Source: Saliniramus fredricksonii (GTDB lineage Bacteria; Pseudomonadota; Alphaproteobacteria; Rhizobiales; Beijerinckiaceae). From it: 64,000 nt of DNA. The notes under the pieces are model-generated. The model was not told the DNA's origin. It worked only from the letters and a program-made list of their open reading frames with translations, and did not search any database. This document shows, in pieces, positions 1-10,054 of this stretch. Every line of letters starts with the position of its first letter. Positions within the stretch are counted from its first letter, which is position 1. A program made the position numbers and the translations under genes. The DNA lies in NCBI RefSeq assembly GCF_900094735.1, contig NZ_FMBM01000002.1:62001-126000 (forward strand), given 5' to 3'.

Positions 1-16
1 ATGTCGTCTCTTCCAT
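1..16 (-). CDS. 5' end of an unidentified gene running off the left edge
   Basis: Only the first five codons (M-E-E-T-T) lie in the window, so the product cannot be named. The start is supported by a good Shine-Dalgarno sequence, GGGGAG, at 29-24 on the minus strand, seven bases before the ATG at 16-14. An in-frame ATG at 37-35 is possible but has a poor ribosome binding site. The gene sits directly downstream of a long structured leader (17-264), which suggests post-transcriptional control. Confidence 0.4.
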
Positions 17-264
17 GCTCGAACTCCCCGAAACCATCCTGAAACCGGGTTTTCGTGGTCACCAGAGGTTCGCTCTGGTGACCGGGGAGCTAGAAAGCCG
101 TCTACGGACGACCGCACTGGCCTTTGGGCCGAAGCCTTGGACATGCGCCAGCGCTTCCCCGGCCATGAAGGTCGAGGAGGTGCCTTTTCGGTCGCACCAA
201 CCGCTACAGGAAGGGGATTCTAGGCCCCGGGGCCGGATTTCGCCGACTCTGTGGCGACAGTAAA
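17..264 (-). ncRNA. Candidate structured 5' leader RNA or small RNA
   Basis: No convincing coding frame occupies this stretch, but the minus strand folds strongly. CCGGGG-C-CTAGAA (near 232-219) can pair with TTCTAG-CT-CCCCGG (near 95-82), giving a 12-bp long-range stem that encloses about 120 nt. Inside it are GGTGC/GCACC, an extended CGCTGGC/GCCAGTG helix capped by GGC-TTCG-GCC, and CCG-TAGA-CGG. After it comes a perfect 11-bp hairpin (57-83) with a GTTCG loop as read on the plus strand. A -10 box (TATAAT) lies just upstream at 276-271. The layout (promoter, folded domain, hairpin, Shine-Dalgarno, ATG) fits a cis-regulatory leader. I compared it from memory with the common riboswitch, tmRNA, RNase P and SRP motifs and could not assign it. 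Confidence 0.45.
57..83. repeat. Perfect 11-bp inverted repeat with 5-base loop
   Basis: GGTCACCAGAG and CTCTGGTGACC flank the loop GTTCG. In the minus-strand leader this is the last hairpin before the ribosome binding site of the edge gene. It has no T-run after it, so it looks like part of a regulatory RNA rather than a simple terminator. Confidence 0.6.
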
Positions 265-270
265 ACACGC

Positions 271-276
271 ATTATA
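271..276 (-). promoter_or_regulatory. Candidate -10 box for the leader RNA
   Basis: The minus strand reads TATAAT exactly. Transcription would start near 264, at the beginning of the folded region. No good -35 hexamer sits 16-19 bases upstream; a TTGATA exists but is about 24 bases away. The promoter is therefore tentative. Confidence 0.4.
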
Positions 277-328
277 CATTGAAAAGAGGAGTTTTGGTTG
301 TATCAACATGCAACCATGGCCGCACCCC

Positions 329-919
329 TCACCGCAGACGGGCGAGGCGGGTGCCGACCTTGTCGAGGAAGCGGGTGCGCTCTTCGCGGGTGGTGGAATC
401 CATGCGGTGGAGGCCGAGCCAGAAGGTGCGGACTTTCGGCGCGCAGAGCACCGAGATCCCCGTCAGCAGCATGCGCCGGCCCGGCATGCCCATCAGCCAC
501 CACCACCAGAGCGGCGAGCCCAGCGTCGAGATCGCACCGACGACGCGGATATGCGTCATCACGCGGGCGATCGGCTTGCCGCGCTCCGGCATCCTGAAAG
601 TGGCGTGGGGTACGAAGACCCGGTCGATCCAGCCCTTCAGCATGGCGGGCGGGCCGTACCACCAGGTGGGATAGACGAAGATCAGCCCCTCGGCCTTGCG
701 CAGCCGGGCGAGGTGATCGGCGATCGGTTTCTCGTTCTCGCCGGGCGTATGATAGCCGCGCCGCTCATCGGCATCGAGCACGGGGTTGAAACCCTCGGCA
801 TAGAGATCGAGAAGGTCGACGCTGTGGCCGGCCTGTTTCAGGCTCTCGACCGCCCGATCGCGCAGGGCGGCGCCGTAGCTCTCCTCGCAGGGGTGAGAAT
901 AGACCAGCAGGATGTGCAT
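329..919 (-). CDS. NAD(P)H-dependent quinone oxidoreductase, flavodoxin-like fold
   Basis: This 196-residue protein belongs to the NQO/KefF-type flavodoxin-fold family, soluble flavoproteins that reduce quinones or similar acceptors with NAD(P)H. The N-terminal YSHPCEESYG segment (residues 7-16) occupies the flavin-phosphate loop. YPTWWYGPPAMLKGWIDRVF (83-102) is the family signature around the flavin and the dimer interface. Length is normal. The gene is 55 bp downstream of the degenerate EAL gene on the same strand, so the two may be co-transcribed. The exact substrate is not evident. Confidence 0.85.
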   Translation of the reverse strand: MHILLVYSHPCEESYGAALRDRAVESLKQAGHSVDLLDLYAEGFNPVLDADERRGYHTPGENEKPIADHLARLRKAEGLIFVYPTWWYGPPAMLKGWIDRVFVPHATFRMPERGKPIARVMTHIRVVGAISTLGSPLWWWWLMGMPGRRMLLTGISVLCAPKVRTFWLGLHRMDSTTREERTRFLDKVGTRLARLR

Positions 920-974
920 GGGATGCGCATAGTCCTTTCATTAATGGCGGGGACCCTCCATGCCGGGGAAGCGC

Positions 975-2816
975 TCAGCCCGCACGCCGCAGGAAGGCAC
1001 GATAGGGCAGGCGCGGCTCGGGCGGATCGGGCGGCTCGGTCGGCGCAGCGGGGGGCGGATTGGCGGCGTTCTTGCCTGTGGCATTCTTGCCTGTGGCGTT
1101 CTTGCTTGCAGCATTCTTGCCTGCGGAATCCGTGCCTGTGGCCGATCTGTCCACGCTCGACCTGTTACCGATCGACCTCTGCGTGGCGGTGTTGCCCGCA
1201 GCGCGTGACCCGTCAGCGCCCGCATTTCCGGCCTGCTGCGCCGTGCCGGATCGTGAAGGCGGTGCGCTCTGCGGCGGTGTGGCCCGGCGCGCGAGGCCGG
1301 CGACGATATCGGGGCGCACCGCGCGCGGCGGCGCGAAGACGTAGCCCTGCGCCAGCGGCACGTCGATATCGATCAGATCGGGCACGTCGGATTCGGTCTC
1401 GACCCGGTCGGCGACGAGCCGGATACCCGCACGGCTGAGCACCGTGGCGAGATCGGCAGTCTCGAAATCGAGCCCATGGCTCGGTTGCGGGTCGAGCAGC
1501 ATGCGCGCGGGCAGCTTGGCATAAGCGACGCCGCGATCGGCGAGGCTCAGCGGGTCGAGGCGCATGTCGGTGGCGCGGTCGAGAATGAAGAACGCACCCT
1601 TGGCGCGCAGCTGCTCCAGCGCGCCAGCCGATTCCGCATCGAGCATGCGCCAGGCCCGCTGCGGGATCTCGAAGGCAAGGCGCCCCAGAATGTCGGGATA
1701 AGCCTCCAGAATACGCCCGAGCGCGCGCAGGAATCCGGGTGTGCGCACGCTCGCTGCTGCGAGGTTGCAACTGACGAAACCCTCGCTGCCGCGATTGACC
1801 AGATGGCGCGCCACGGCGGCGGCGCGAGCGGCGACCTTGCCGTCGAGTTCGGGAAGGAGCTGCGATTCCTCCAGAACCGGCAGGAATTCGTCGGGCTGAA
1901 GCAGGGTCTGCTCATCGAGGCGCAGACGGGCCAGCGCCTCGTAGAAGCGCGTCTTGCGCTGGGGCAGGTTGACCACGGGCTGCAGGTGAATTTCGAGATG
2001 GTCCTCGCGAAATGCCTGGAGGATCGCGCGCTTGCGCGCCTCCTCGGCCGGATCGGTGGCGGGTTCCGGCGGCTCCGGTGGGGTGGAAAACAGTGCGTCT
2101 TCCACGGCGGAGACACCGCCGATCAGGGCGTCACGGTCATTCGCCGCAGGCGCCTGCGGGGTGAGCGGTGGCGGCGCGGTTTCGCCCATGGCAGGCGCGG
2201 CGGGCAGATCCGGACTGCGTATGCCTTCCTCGCCAATGCTCCCGGCGGGGGCGAGATCGGAAAGCCGGTCGGCCCAGCCGGTGCCGCCATCCGCCGCATC
2301 TGCGGGCTGTGAAGGCTCCGCCGCGCGCATGTCTCCTGCGCGCATGTCTCCTGCGTGCATGTCCCCCGCGCGCATCGATGCAGCGCCGTCGAGGCGCTGG
2401 CGCAGGTCGACGATCTCCTCGGCCAGCGTCGCCACGTCACGGTCATGGCCGGAGACGCTGCCGGCGAGATCGCGCAGAAGACCACTCAGCAGGGCGATCT
2501 CGCCGGAAACCTCGGCGACGGTCTTGCGCGTCTCGGCATGGGGATGGCGCTCGATCTCGGCCAGCCGCGCCTCCAGACGCAACAGCCGGCGGGCGACGAT
2601 ATCGAGATCATGGGCCGTCTTCGCGGCGAGCCCAGAGGCGCGCCCGGCCCGCCAGAACCCCGCTGCGGCGAAGGTGAAGACCGCGATCGCGCCGATCCCG
2701 GCGAGCAGCATGCCCGGCGCCAGCGCCGCACCGAACAGGCTCCACAGGGCGACAGCCGAGGCAATGATCGCCACGGCACTGACGGCCCACAATGCCCAGT
2801 TCCTGATGCTCCCCAT
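975..2816 (-). CDS. Membrane-anchored protein with degenerate EAL domain
   Basis: The protein has about 613 residues. Two membrane helices (about 6-28 and 32-54) are followed by a heptad-like coiled coil (about 65-145), a Pro/Ala-rich linker and an EAL domain (about 260-505). The EAL box itself remains (EALARLR, about 293), as does QGY (about 490). However, the metal-binding DDFG segment is replaced by ILDRATDM, and the ELTE and VAEGVET motifs have become FEIPQ and VADRVET. It is therefore unlikely to hydrolyse c-di-GMP; binding or protein-protein signalling is more likely. Short tandem repeats occur in the linker and in the low-complexity C-terminal tail. I prefer ATG 2816, which has GGAG/CAGG upstream, over GTG 2834. 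Confidence 0.8.
   Translation of the reverse strand: MGSIRNWALWAVSAVAIIASAVALWSLFGAALAPGMLLAGIGAIAVFTFAAAGFWRAGRASGLAAKTAHDLDIVARRLLRLEARLAEIERHPHAETRKTVAEVSGEIALLSGLLRDLAGSVSGHDRDVATLAEEIVDLRQRLDGAASMRAGDMHAGDMRAGDMRAAEPSQPADAADGGTGWADRLSDLAPAGSIGEEGIRSPDLPAAPAMGETAPPPLTPQAPAANDRDALIGGVSAVEDALFSTPPEPPEPATDPAEEARKRAILQAFREDHLEIHLQPVVNLPQRKTRFYEALARLRLDEQTLLQPDEFLPVLEESQLLPELDGKVAARAAAVARHLVNRGSEGFVSCNLAAASVRTPGFLRALGRILEAYPDILGRLAFEIPQRAWRMLDAESAGALEQLRAKGAFFILDRATDMRLDPLSLADRGVAYAKLPARMLLDPQPSHGLDFETADLATVLSRAGIRLVADRVETESDVPDLIDIDVPLAQGYVFAPPRAVRPDIVAGLARRATPPQSAPPSRSGTAQQAGNAGADGSRAAGNTATQRSIGNRSSVDRSATGTDSAGKNAASKNATGKNATGKNAANPPPAAPTEPPDPPEPRLPYRAFLRRAG
1065..1139. repeat. 15-bp tandem repeat, about five copies
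   Basis: The unit is close to GGCGTTCTTGCCTGT, with copies beginning at 1065, 1080, 1095, 1110 and 1125. The first four are near identical and the fifth is diverged. In the minus-strand gene it encodes a repeated five-residue motif (A-[TAS]-[GS]-K-N type) in the C-terminal tail of the EAL protein. Because the unit is a multiple of three, copy changes would keep the frame. Confidence 0.85.
2325..2369. repeat. 15-bp tandem repeat, three copies
   Basis: The unit GCGCATGTCTCCTGC occurs twice exactly (2325, 2340) and once with changes (2355). It encodes the repeated M-R-A-G-D linker motif of the degenerate EAL protein. Confidence 0.85.
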
Positions 2817-2971
2817 CGACACGACCTGCTCCACGCATGATGCGACACGAAAACTCGCAAATCGCTACTGGAAGTACCAGCCCAAATTTCGCCCCAACTT
2901 GCCCGGTCCACAGGCTTCCGGCAAGATGTCGCCGAGTTCGGCAACGAAACGATGCCAGGGGAGGAACCAGG

Positions 2972-3364
2972 ATGCCCGATTTCTTCAATCCGCCGACCAT
3001 TCACGCCCCCGCCTCGTCCTATTCGCACGGCGTGACGCATGCCCTGACGGGGCGCCGCCTGGTGATTTCCGGGCAGATCGGGGTCCATCCCGATGGTACC
3101 GTCGCCGACGGGGTCGATGCCCAGCTCGATCTGGCCTGGGCCAACCTCCTCACCGTTCTGCGCGCCGCCGACATGGAAACCCGCCATCTCGTCAAGGTGA
3201 CCGTGTTCAGCACGCGCCCCGACACGGTGATGAATTTCCGCGCCGCGCGGGACAAGGCCTTGCAGGGGCATGCTCCGGCCACGACATATCTGCAGGTGGC
3301 GGGGCTCGCGGCTCCCGATCTGCTCGTCGAGATCGAGGCGGAAGCGGTGCGTGACGCGGATTGA
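2972..3364 (+). CDS. RidA/YjgF/Rid-family protein
   Basis: This 130-residue protein matches the Rid family of small trimeric enzymes. RidA members hydrolyse reactive enamine/imine intermediates; other subfamilies have less certain roles. Family landmarks are LVISGQIGVHPDG near residue 30, the central LLTVLRAADMETRHLVKVTV block and the C-terminal LAAPDLLVEIEAEAV. The expected Arg of canonical RidA is not obvious, since VEIEAEAV replaces the usual IEIEAIA, so the subfamily is uncertain. ATG 2972 is chosen because GGGGAGG lies just upstream and the longer frame encodes unrelated sequence. Confidence 0.85.
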   Translation: MPDFFNPPTIHAPASSYSHGVTHALTGRRLVISGQIGVHPDGTVADGVDAQLDLAWANLLTVLRAADMETRHLVKVTVFSTRPDTVMNFRAARDKALQGHAPATTYLQVAGLAAPDLLVEIEAEAVRDAD

Positions 3365-3407
3365 GCCGGCTGCCGTCGCGTGATCGGCCTGTGCGAAGGA
3401 GAATGCC

Positions 3408-3623
3408 ATGAGCGAAACGTCCCAGATCAGCCTCGCCATCGAGGGCATGTCCTGCGGCGGCTGCCTCGCGGCGGTGGAGCGGATCGTGAAGAAGATCGAC
3501 CCGCAGGCCGTCATTCGGGTCGATCTCGATGCCGGCGCAGCGCAGTTGCGCACGCAGGCACCCGTCGAAACGGTCTGCGCTGCGCTCGACAAGGGCGGCT
3601 TCCCCGCGCAGGCGCGAGGCTGA
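3408..3623 (+). CDS. Heavy-metal-associated (HMA) domain protein, copper-chaperone-like
   Basis: The 71-residue protein is a single HMA fold. [17 protein letters not shown] carries the GMxCxxC metal-binding pair (Cys16 and Cys19), followed by a conserved-length beta-alpha-beta body. Proteins of this kind bind Cu(I) or a similar soft metal in the cytoplasm and pass it to P-type ATPases. No ATPase gene is nearby. It follows the Rid-family gene by 43 bp and may share its transcript. The metal is inferred from the family. Confidence 0.85.
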   Translation: MSETSQISLAIEGMSCGGCLAAVERIVKKIDPQAVIRVDLDAGAAQLRTQAPVETVCAALDKGGFPAQARG

Positions 3624-3921
3624 GGGCCAGGGCCGGGAGGCGGGCTGGCAGGCAAGGCCGGAAGGTCTTGGGTCGGCCTGCAGCAGCGTTTGCGACATCG
3701 TCCGGACCGGCGTGATTTTCCGCTGGCATTTATGCGCAGATCGACTATGTTGCGGCCATTCGCGAGGGCTGTGTCAGCGCGAACCATGGTGCTTGCGACC
3801 ATGCTGGACGACATCCCGGCATCGCCGCAGCGCAGGGCCCTGTCGGCAAAGGCCGTCTTCGCGAGAAGCGGCGGCGCTGCGGGAACCCGTTTCGTTCCAA
3901 GTCTCATCGAAAGGAAAACCG

Positions 3922-4191
3922 ATGTCGATCACGCCTGAGCGCAAGCAGGAACTGATCAAGGAATTCGGTGCGAAAGAAGGTGATACCGGCTCCCCGGATG
4001 TCCAGATCGCCATCCTCACCGAGCGGATCACCAATCTGACCGAGCATTTCAAGACCCATGCGAAGGACAACCATTCCCGCCGCGGTCTTTTGAAGCTCGT
4101 CTCGCAGCGTCGTTCGCTGCTCGACTATGTCAAGCGTCACGACGAGCCGCGCTACCGCGCTCTGATCGGTCGTCTCGGCATCCGCCGCTGA
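3922..4191 (+). CDS. rpsO: 30S ribosomal protein S15
   Basis: This 89-residue protein is S15, a primary binding protein of the 16S rRNA central domain. [19 protein letters not shown] and [19 protein letters not shown] are diagnostic, and the length matches the family. ATG 3922 is preceded by AAAGGAAAA. The rpsO-pnp pairing is conserved in many bacteria. In E. coli S15 represses its own translation; whether that holds here is not visible. Confidence 0.98.
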   Translation: MSITPERKQELIKEFGAKEGDTGSPDVQIAILTERITNLTEHFKTHAKDNHSRRGLLKLVSQRRSLLDYVKRHDEPRYRALIGRLGIRR

Positions 4192-4480
4192 CGCCGCCCC
4201 GCGCCCCGGTCCGCCGGTGCGCATGACGAACCCGCCGGCGCGGATGCGCCTGCCGCTCGGCAGGGCCTTGCGCCGGCACCCGATGGTGGCCGAACGCGGT
4301 CACCGTCAGTACGAGAAGGCCCGGAGATGACCATGGCAGGATCGCCGGGGGTTTCGCGCCGGCACGGCCCGCCCGCATCATGCATGCGCGCCCGCCCTGC
4401 CCGGCATCCCGAAGAGAAGCCCCCCGCCGTCTTGCCCATGGTGTCGCCGAAGGCCGACATTGCATGAAAGCAAGGACGAC

Positions 4481-6703
<2,223 letters not shown>

Positions 6704-6733
6704 ATTGGCTCGGAGTGAATTGGCATTGTATGC

Positions 6734-6751
6734 CCGGGACTGATGTCCCGG
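6734..6751 (+). terminator. Hairpin after pnp
   Basis: CCGGGAC and GTCCCGG pair perfectly around TGAT, 30 bases after the pnp stop. There is no T-run, so it may protect the 3' end or assist the stronger hairpin that follows. Confidence 0.45.
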
Positions 6752-6764
6752 CGTGAGAATCGCC

Positions 6765-6790
6765 CGGCCCGCGATATTTTTCGCGGGCCG
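6765..6790 (+). terminator. Terminator-like hairpin of the rpsO-pnp unit
   Basis: CGGCCCGCGA and TCGCGGGCCG form a perfect 10-bp stem with loop TATTTT, followed by TTTGCGTT. It is the best intrinsic-terminator candidate downstream of pnp. Confidence 0.65.
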
Positions 6791-6954
6791 TTTGCGTTCC
6801 GGCGCCGTCGCGTGCCGCGCTTCATCGCATGTGCGGCGCTATGGTGCCCTTCTGAAGCTTTGATCCGCTGCCCAGAGGCGCGCAGACAACCGCATTAGAC
6901 ACAACTTAACATCTTTCATCCAGCATCATCGCCGGTTCCGATCAGGGGAGAGGC

Positions 6955-7479
6955 ATGCAGGGTGACGAGATGTCTGCTGATGCGCGCAGAGAAGGCGTGG
7001 ACTCGCGCCCCAGCGGTTTGCCGACGCAATTGCGGCGAGCCGGCTTCGTGGGGATCGCCCTGTTCATCCTGCTGGCACCGTCTGCCGGGCAGGTATTCGG
7101 CGTGAAGCACCTGCTGTTGCGCGAATGGGTGATGTATTCCGGTGTCGGTGTCGGTATTCCCAGGGGCGAGTTCCGGATCTGGCGCGGCGACCATATGGTG
7201 GCGACGCTGTCACCGCTCGAGGCTCTGGATCTGCCGGCTTATCCGAGCGTCATCCATTACACCTTCGCACATCGTGTTCTCGATGATGCGGATTTGCCGG
7301 CCTTTGCCGCGCGTCTGTGCGAAGCGCTCGCGGATCATGACGGTGATCGGGTGAGTTTCGAGGGCGTTGTGGGGACGCGCGCGGGTTGGCGTCGCGCGCA
7401 GCATGGCGATGTGTGCAAGGGTGACGGTCATCAAATCACCGCAGCAGGATCGCAACGGGAGGCAGAGCATGACCGTTGA
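6955..7479 (+). CDS. Unknown small membrane protein of the HTTM operon
   Basis: I do not recognise this 174-residue protein. A basic, Arg-rich N-terminus leads to one membrane helix (about 29-47), followed by an extracytoplasmic-looking domain with VMYSGVGVGIPRGEFRIWRG. The last 30 or so residues are polar and low in apparent structure. The start has a strong Shine-Dalgarno (GGGGAGAGGC) four bases upstream. It overlaps the next gene by 11 bp, implying coupled translation with the HTTM protein, and probably supplies a partner subunit to it. Confidence 0.7.
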   Translation: MQGDEMSADARREGVDSRPSGLPTQLRRAGFVGIALFILLAPSAGQVFGVKHLLLREWVMYSGVGVGIPRGEFRIWRGDHMVATLSPLEALDLPAYPSVIHYTFAHRVLDDADLPAFAARLCEALADHDGDRVSFEGVVGTRAGWRRAQHGDVCKGDGHQITAAGSQREAEHDR

Positions 7480-8335
7480 TCTGCAGACGATTGCTGCGCG
7501 GTTCGATCGGTGGGGGCCGTCCTTCACCGGTTCGACGCGCGCCGTCGCGCTGATGCGCATTGGGCTCGCAGTTATCGCGATCACGCGCTTCGGCGGAGAG
7601 ATCGGTTTCCACCAGGCGCAGAACCCCGGCACCTTGCTTCTTTCGGCGCTGTTCTTTCTGATGGTGGCGATGATGTTCGTCGGTTATCTGAGCCGGTTCG
7701 CCTGTATCGGGACCGGGCTGAGCGTCATGTGTCTCTATATCGCGGGTGCGCTCACACAGACGGCGGGCTGGGCCCACCATCATGTCTATCTGCTCGGCAC
7801 CGCCTGTCTCCTTCTGGCGCTGACCGAATGCGGGCGCTCCTATTCCCTCGACCGCTGGCGGGTGCTCAATGCCGCGCGGCGGGCCCGACCGACGCAGCCG
7901 GAACCGCGTGAATACGGGCTGTTATGGGGCCAGCGCCTGATAGCCCTGCAATTGTCGGCGATGTATTTCTGGACCGCCATCGACAAGACCGATCGAGCCT
8001 TTCTGTCCGGAGAGCGTCTCGAGCAGACATTCGTGTGGGTCTATTCCGGGCGTGCCCTCGAATTCGTCCTCGCCTATCCCGGAATGATCGCATTGCTCTC
8101 CGTGATCGTCGTGATCGTCGAATACGTCTTGGCCGTTGCGATCCTCGTGCCGCGCTGGCGGATCTGGGCGCTGCCCATGGGCCTTGCCCTGCATGCGGGT
8201 TTTTATCTGATGCTGCCGGTTCACACCTATTCCGCAACGGCCATGGTGCTCTATCTGGCCCTGCTGGATCCAGCCCGCGTCCACAGCTTCATTGATCGGA
8301 TACAAGGCCATGAGCGTGTTGCGCATCATCTATGA
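7469..8335 (+). CDS. HTTM-family membrane protein (vitamin K carboxylase-like fold)
   Basis: This 288-residue protein has about six to eight hydrophobic helices. It shows the HTTM (horizontally transferred transmembrane) pattern, including TQTAGWAHHHVYLLGTACLL and a following LLALTECGRSYSLDRW. The HTTM domain is shared with gamma-glutamyl carboxylases, but most bacterial members have no known reaction. ATG 7469 is preceded by GGGAGG and starts inside the end of the upstream gene. The DCC-family gene follows closely. HTTM and DCC proteins are frequent neighbours, suggesting a membrane redox or thiol-linked modification; that role is inferred. Confidence 0.75.
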   Translation: MTVDLQTIAARFDRWGPSFTGSTRAVALMRIGLAVIAITRFGGEIGFHQAQNPGTLLLSALFFLMVAMMFVGYLSRFACIGTGLSVMCLYIAGALTQTAGWAHHHVYLLGTACLLLALTECGRSYSLDRWRVLNAARRARPTQPEPREYGLLWGQRLIALQLSAMYFWTAIDKTDRAFLSGERLEQTFVWVYSGRALEFVLAYPGMIALLSVIVVIVEYVLAVAILVPRWRIWALPMGLALHAGFYLMLPVHTYSATAMVLYLALLDPARVHSFIDRIQGHERVAHHL

Positions 8336-8642
8336 CGGCGATTGCCCGTTCTGCTCGCGCTATGCCGCTTATCAGCGCCTGCGCGAGGAATACACGGTGC
8401 AACTCGTCGACGCCCGGGCGGAGCCCGAACGCGCGGCAAGCTACGGGCTCGATCTCAATGAAGGCATGATCGTCGATCTCGACGGACGCGTCTATCACGG
8501 TGCCGATGCCGTGTGCCTGCTCTCGCAGCTCTCGCAGCGTCCGGGTCCGTTGCGCAATGCAAGGCTGGCACGGGCGCTCTATCCGTTCCTGCGTTTCGGG
8601 CGCAACATGACGTTACGCCTTCTGGGGCGCAAACCGATCTGA
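8310..8642 (+). CDS. DCC-family (DUF393) thiol-disulfide oxidoreductase
   Basis: The 110-residue protein starts with IIYDGDCPFCSRYAAY, the DxDCxxC signature of the DCC family (Cys13 and Cys16 in the redox pair), in a small thioredoxin-like fold. A hydrophobic segment near LYPFLRFGRNMTLRLLG may touch the membrane. It overlaps the end of the HTTM gene by 26 bp. ATG 8310 with ACAAGG upstream is preferred over an upstream TTG. The role of DCC proteins is poorly defined. The pairing with HTTM suggests they act on the same substrate. Confidence 0.85.
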   Translation: MSVLRIIYDGDCPFCSRYAAYQRLREEYTVQLVDARAEPERAASYGLDLNEGMIVDLDGRVYHGADAVCLLSQLSQRPGPLRNARLARALYPFLRFGRNMTLRLLGRKPI

Positions 8643-8765
8643 CGGGTGCGACATCTGCGCAGGATGCATGGGCAGCCGCAACAGCGTCGCCCGGATTCTG
8701 TGAGGATCCGATCGCCGATGCCCGCATGACCGCGATATGCGTCCGCCGTTCCGGCAGCGTCACGC

Positions 8766-9821
8766 TCATGCGGCCATTTTCTCTACTGCCGCATCGAACG
8801 CTGCCGCAAAAGCAGCCGTGGTGTAATGCGCCTGAAAGCGCGCATGGCCGCGTGTTGCGAGATCTTCGCGCAGGGCGGAATCGGTGATCAGGGTCTCGAT
8901 GGCCCGCGCGAGCGGTGCGGACTCGGGGGAGGGCAGCGCATATGCGCAATCGCCGATCACCTCACCCAGCCCGCCGGCGCGGGTGGCGATCAGGGCGAGG
9001 CGGGCAGCGAAGGCCTCGACCGCGACGCGGCCGAAACCCTCCGCATGCGAGGCGAGCACCGCGATGCGCGCGGACAGGCATTCTTCGCGTACCCTGTCGA
9101 AGGGAAGCGTTCCGGTCAGCGTGATGCCCGGGCACGCTGCGATCGTGCGCGCGAAGGCTTCGCGGAAGGCTCGGTCACCGGCCAACGGCCCGATGAAACG
9201 CGCCTGCCAGCCCGGATGGCGCGGCAGCACTTCGGCGAGCGCCTGCGCCACGGCAAGCGATCCCTTCTGCGGCTCGATGCGGCCCACCATCACGATCGTG
9301 TCGCCGCGTGATGAATCGATGCCGGTCCAGAATTGCGGGTCGATGCCGTTGGGCACGACCAGGCGCGGGCGACCATTGGCGGGATAGAGCCCGCCGAAGA
9401 CGTCATGCGCGGCTTCACTGACGAAGATCATCCCCGCGAGATCCCGGTAATCACGCGCGCGCCACCAGCGCCGGAACCCGCTCAGCCGCTTCGGCATCCC
9501 GTGCAGATACAGCACGACGCGCCGATCGGGCAGGAGACGCGCAAGCCGCGCGGCGCTTGGCGCGTGCTGGTGCACGATGACGAGATCGGGATCATGTGCC
9601 GCTGCAGCCCGCGCCGCGCCACGCATCCGATGACCCACGCTGCGCCCGGAAAACGTCGTGACCGGCATGTCTTCGTAGAGCCCCGGGGCGTCCTCGCAGA
9701 TCACGCGCATATCGCCGCCATGGCGGCTGTGCAGCACAGCATCGCGCGCGCAAAGATCGATCGATGTGGCGCCGGCGGGCCCGAAATGCATGTTGCGGGG
9801 CAGGACGACGGCGATGCGCAT
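8766..9821 (-). CDS. Glycosyltransferase family 4
   Basis: This 351-residue GT-B enzyme transfers a sugar from an activated donor, probably in polysaccharide or lipopolysaccharide synthesis. The C-terminal half carries IVMVGRIEPQKGSLAVAQAL and the E-x7-E donor site (EGFGRVAVEAFAA) typical of GT4. The N-terminal domain has a DPDLVIVHQH strand. ATG 9821 has GGGGAG upstream and starts MRIAVVLPRN; an adjacent GTG at 9824 adds only one residue. No sugar-synthesis genes adjoin it, so the acceptor is unknown. Confidence 0.87.
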   Translation of the reverse strand: MRIAVVLPRNMHFGPAGATSIDLCARDAVLHSRHGGDMRVICEDAPGLYEDMPVTTFSGRSVGHRMRGAARAAAAHDPDLVIVHQHAPSAARLARLLPDRRVVLYLHGMPKRLSGFRRWWRARDYRDLAGMIFVSEAAHDVFGGLYPANGRPRLVVPNGIDPQFWTGIDSSRGDTIVMVGRIEPQKGSLAVAQALAEVLPRHPGWQARFIGPLAGDRAFREAFARTIAACPGITLTGTLPFDRVREECLSARIAVLASHAEGFGRVAVEAFAARLALIATRAGGLGEVIGDCAYALPSPESAPLARAIETLITDSALREDLATRGHARFQAHYTTAAFAAAFDAAVEKMAA

Positions 9822-10054
9822 CACCGCTTCACTCCCCGCGATCGCCCGGTTCGGCGCGTGCGCCGGCCTCGTCGCGTATCGATCGCCATCTCTGTTGCCA
9901 CCCTTTCCGGTCTGGCCATTGCGGGTGCCTCCTTGTGGCGCGCTGAAGCGCCTTTTGCAAGAAAACGCGGCGGCGAAATTGATAGCGCTTCGAAACTGGA
10001 TTGACGGACCTGCATCAAGGATTTAGTTTCGTATCGAAATCAACGAGGACCGTG

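Noticed and set aside
59-268. Minus-strand 69-residue open frame in the leader RNA
   Set aside because: No Shine-Dalgarno or protein-like pattern; the base-pairing structure explains the sequence better.
247-330. TTGATA as -35 partner of TATAAT at 271-276
   Set aside because: The spacer would be about 24 bases, too long for a normal sigma-70 promoter.
10000-10028. TTGACG...TAGTTT as promoter of the sigma factor gene
   Set aside because: The -10 match is weak (3 of 6) and no heat-shock or ECF consensus is evident nearby, so I did not list it.
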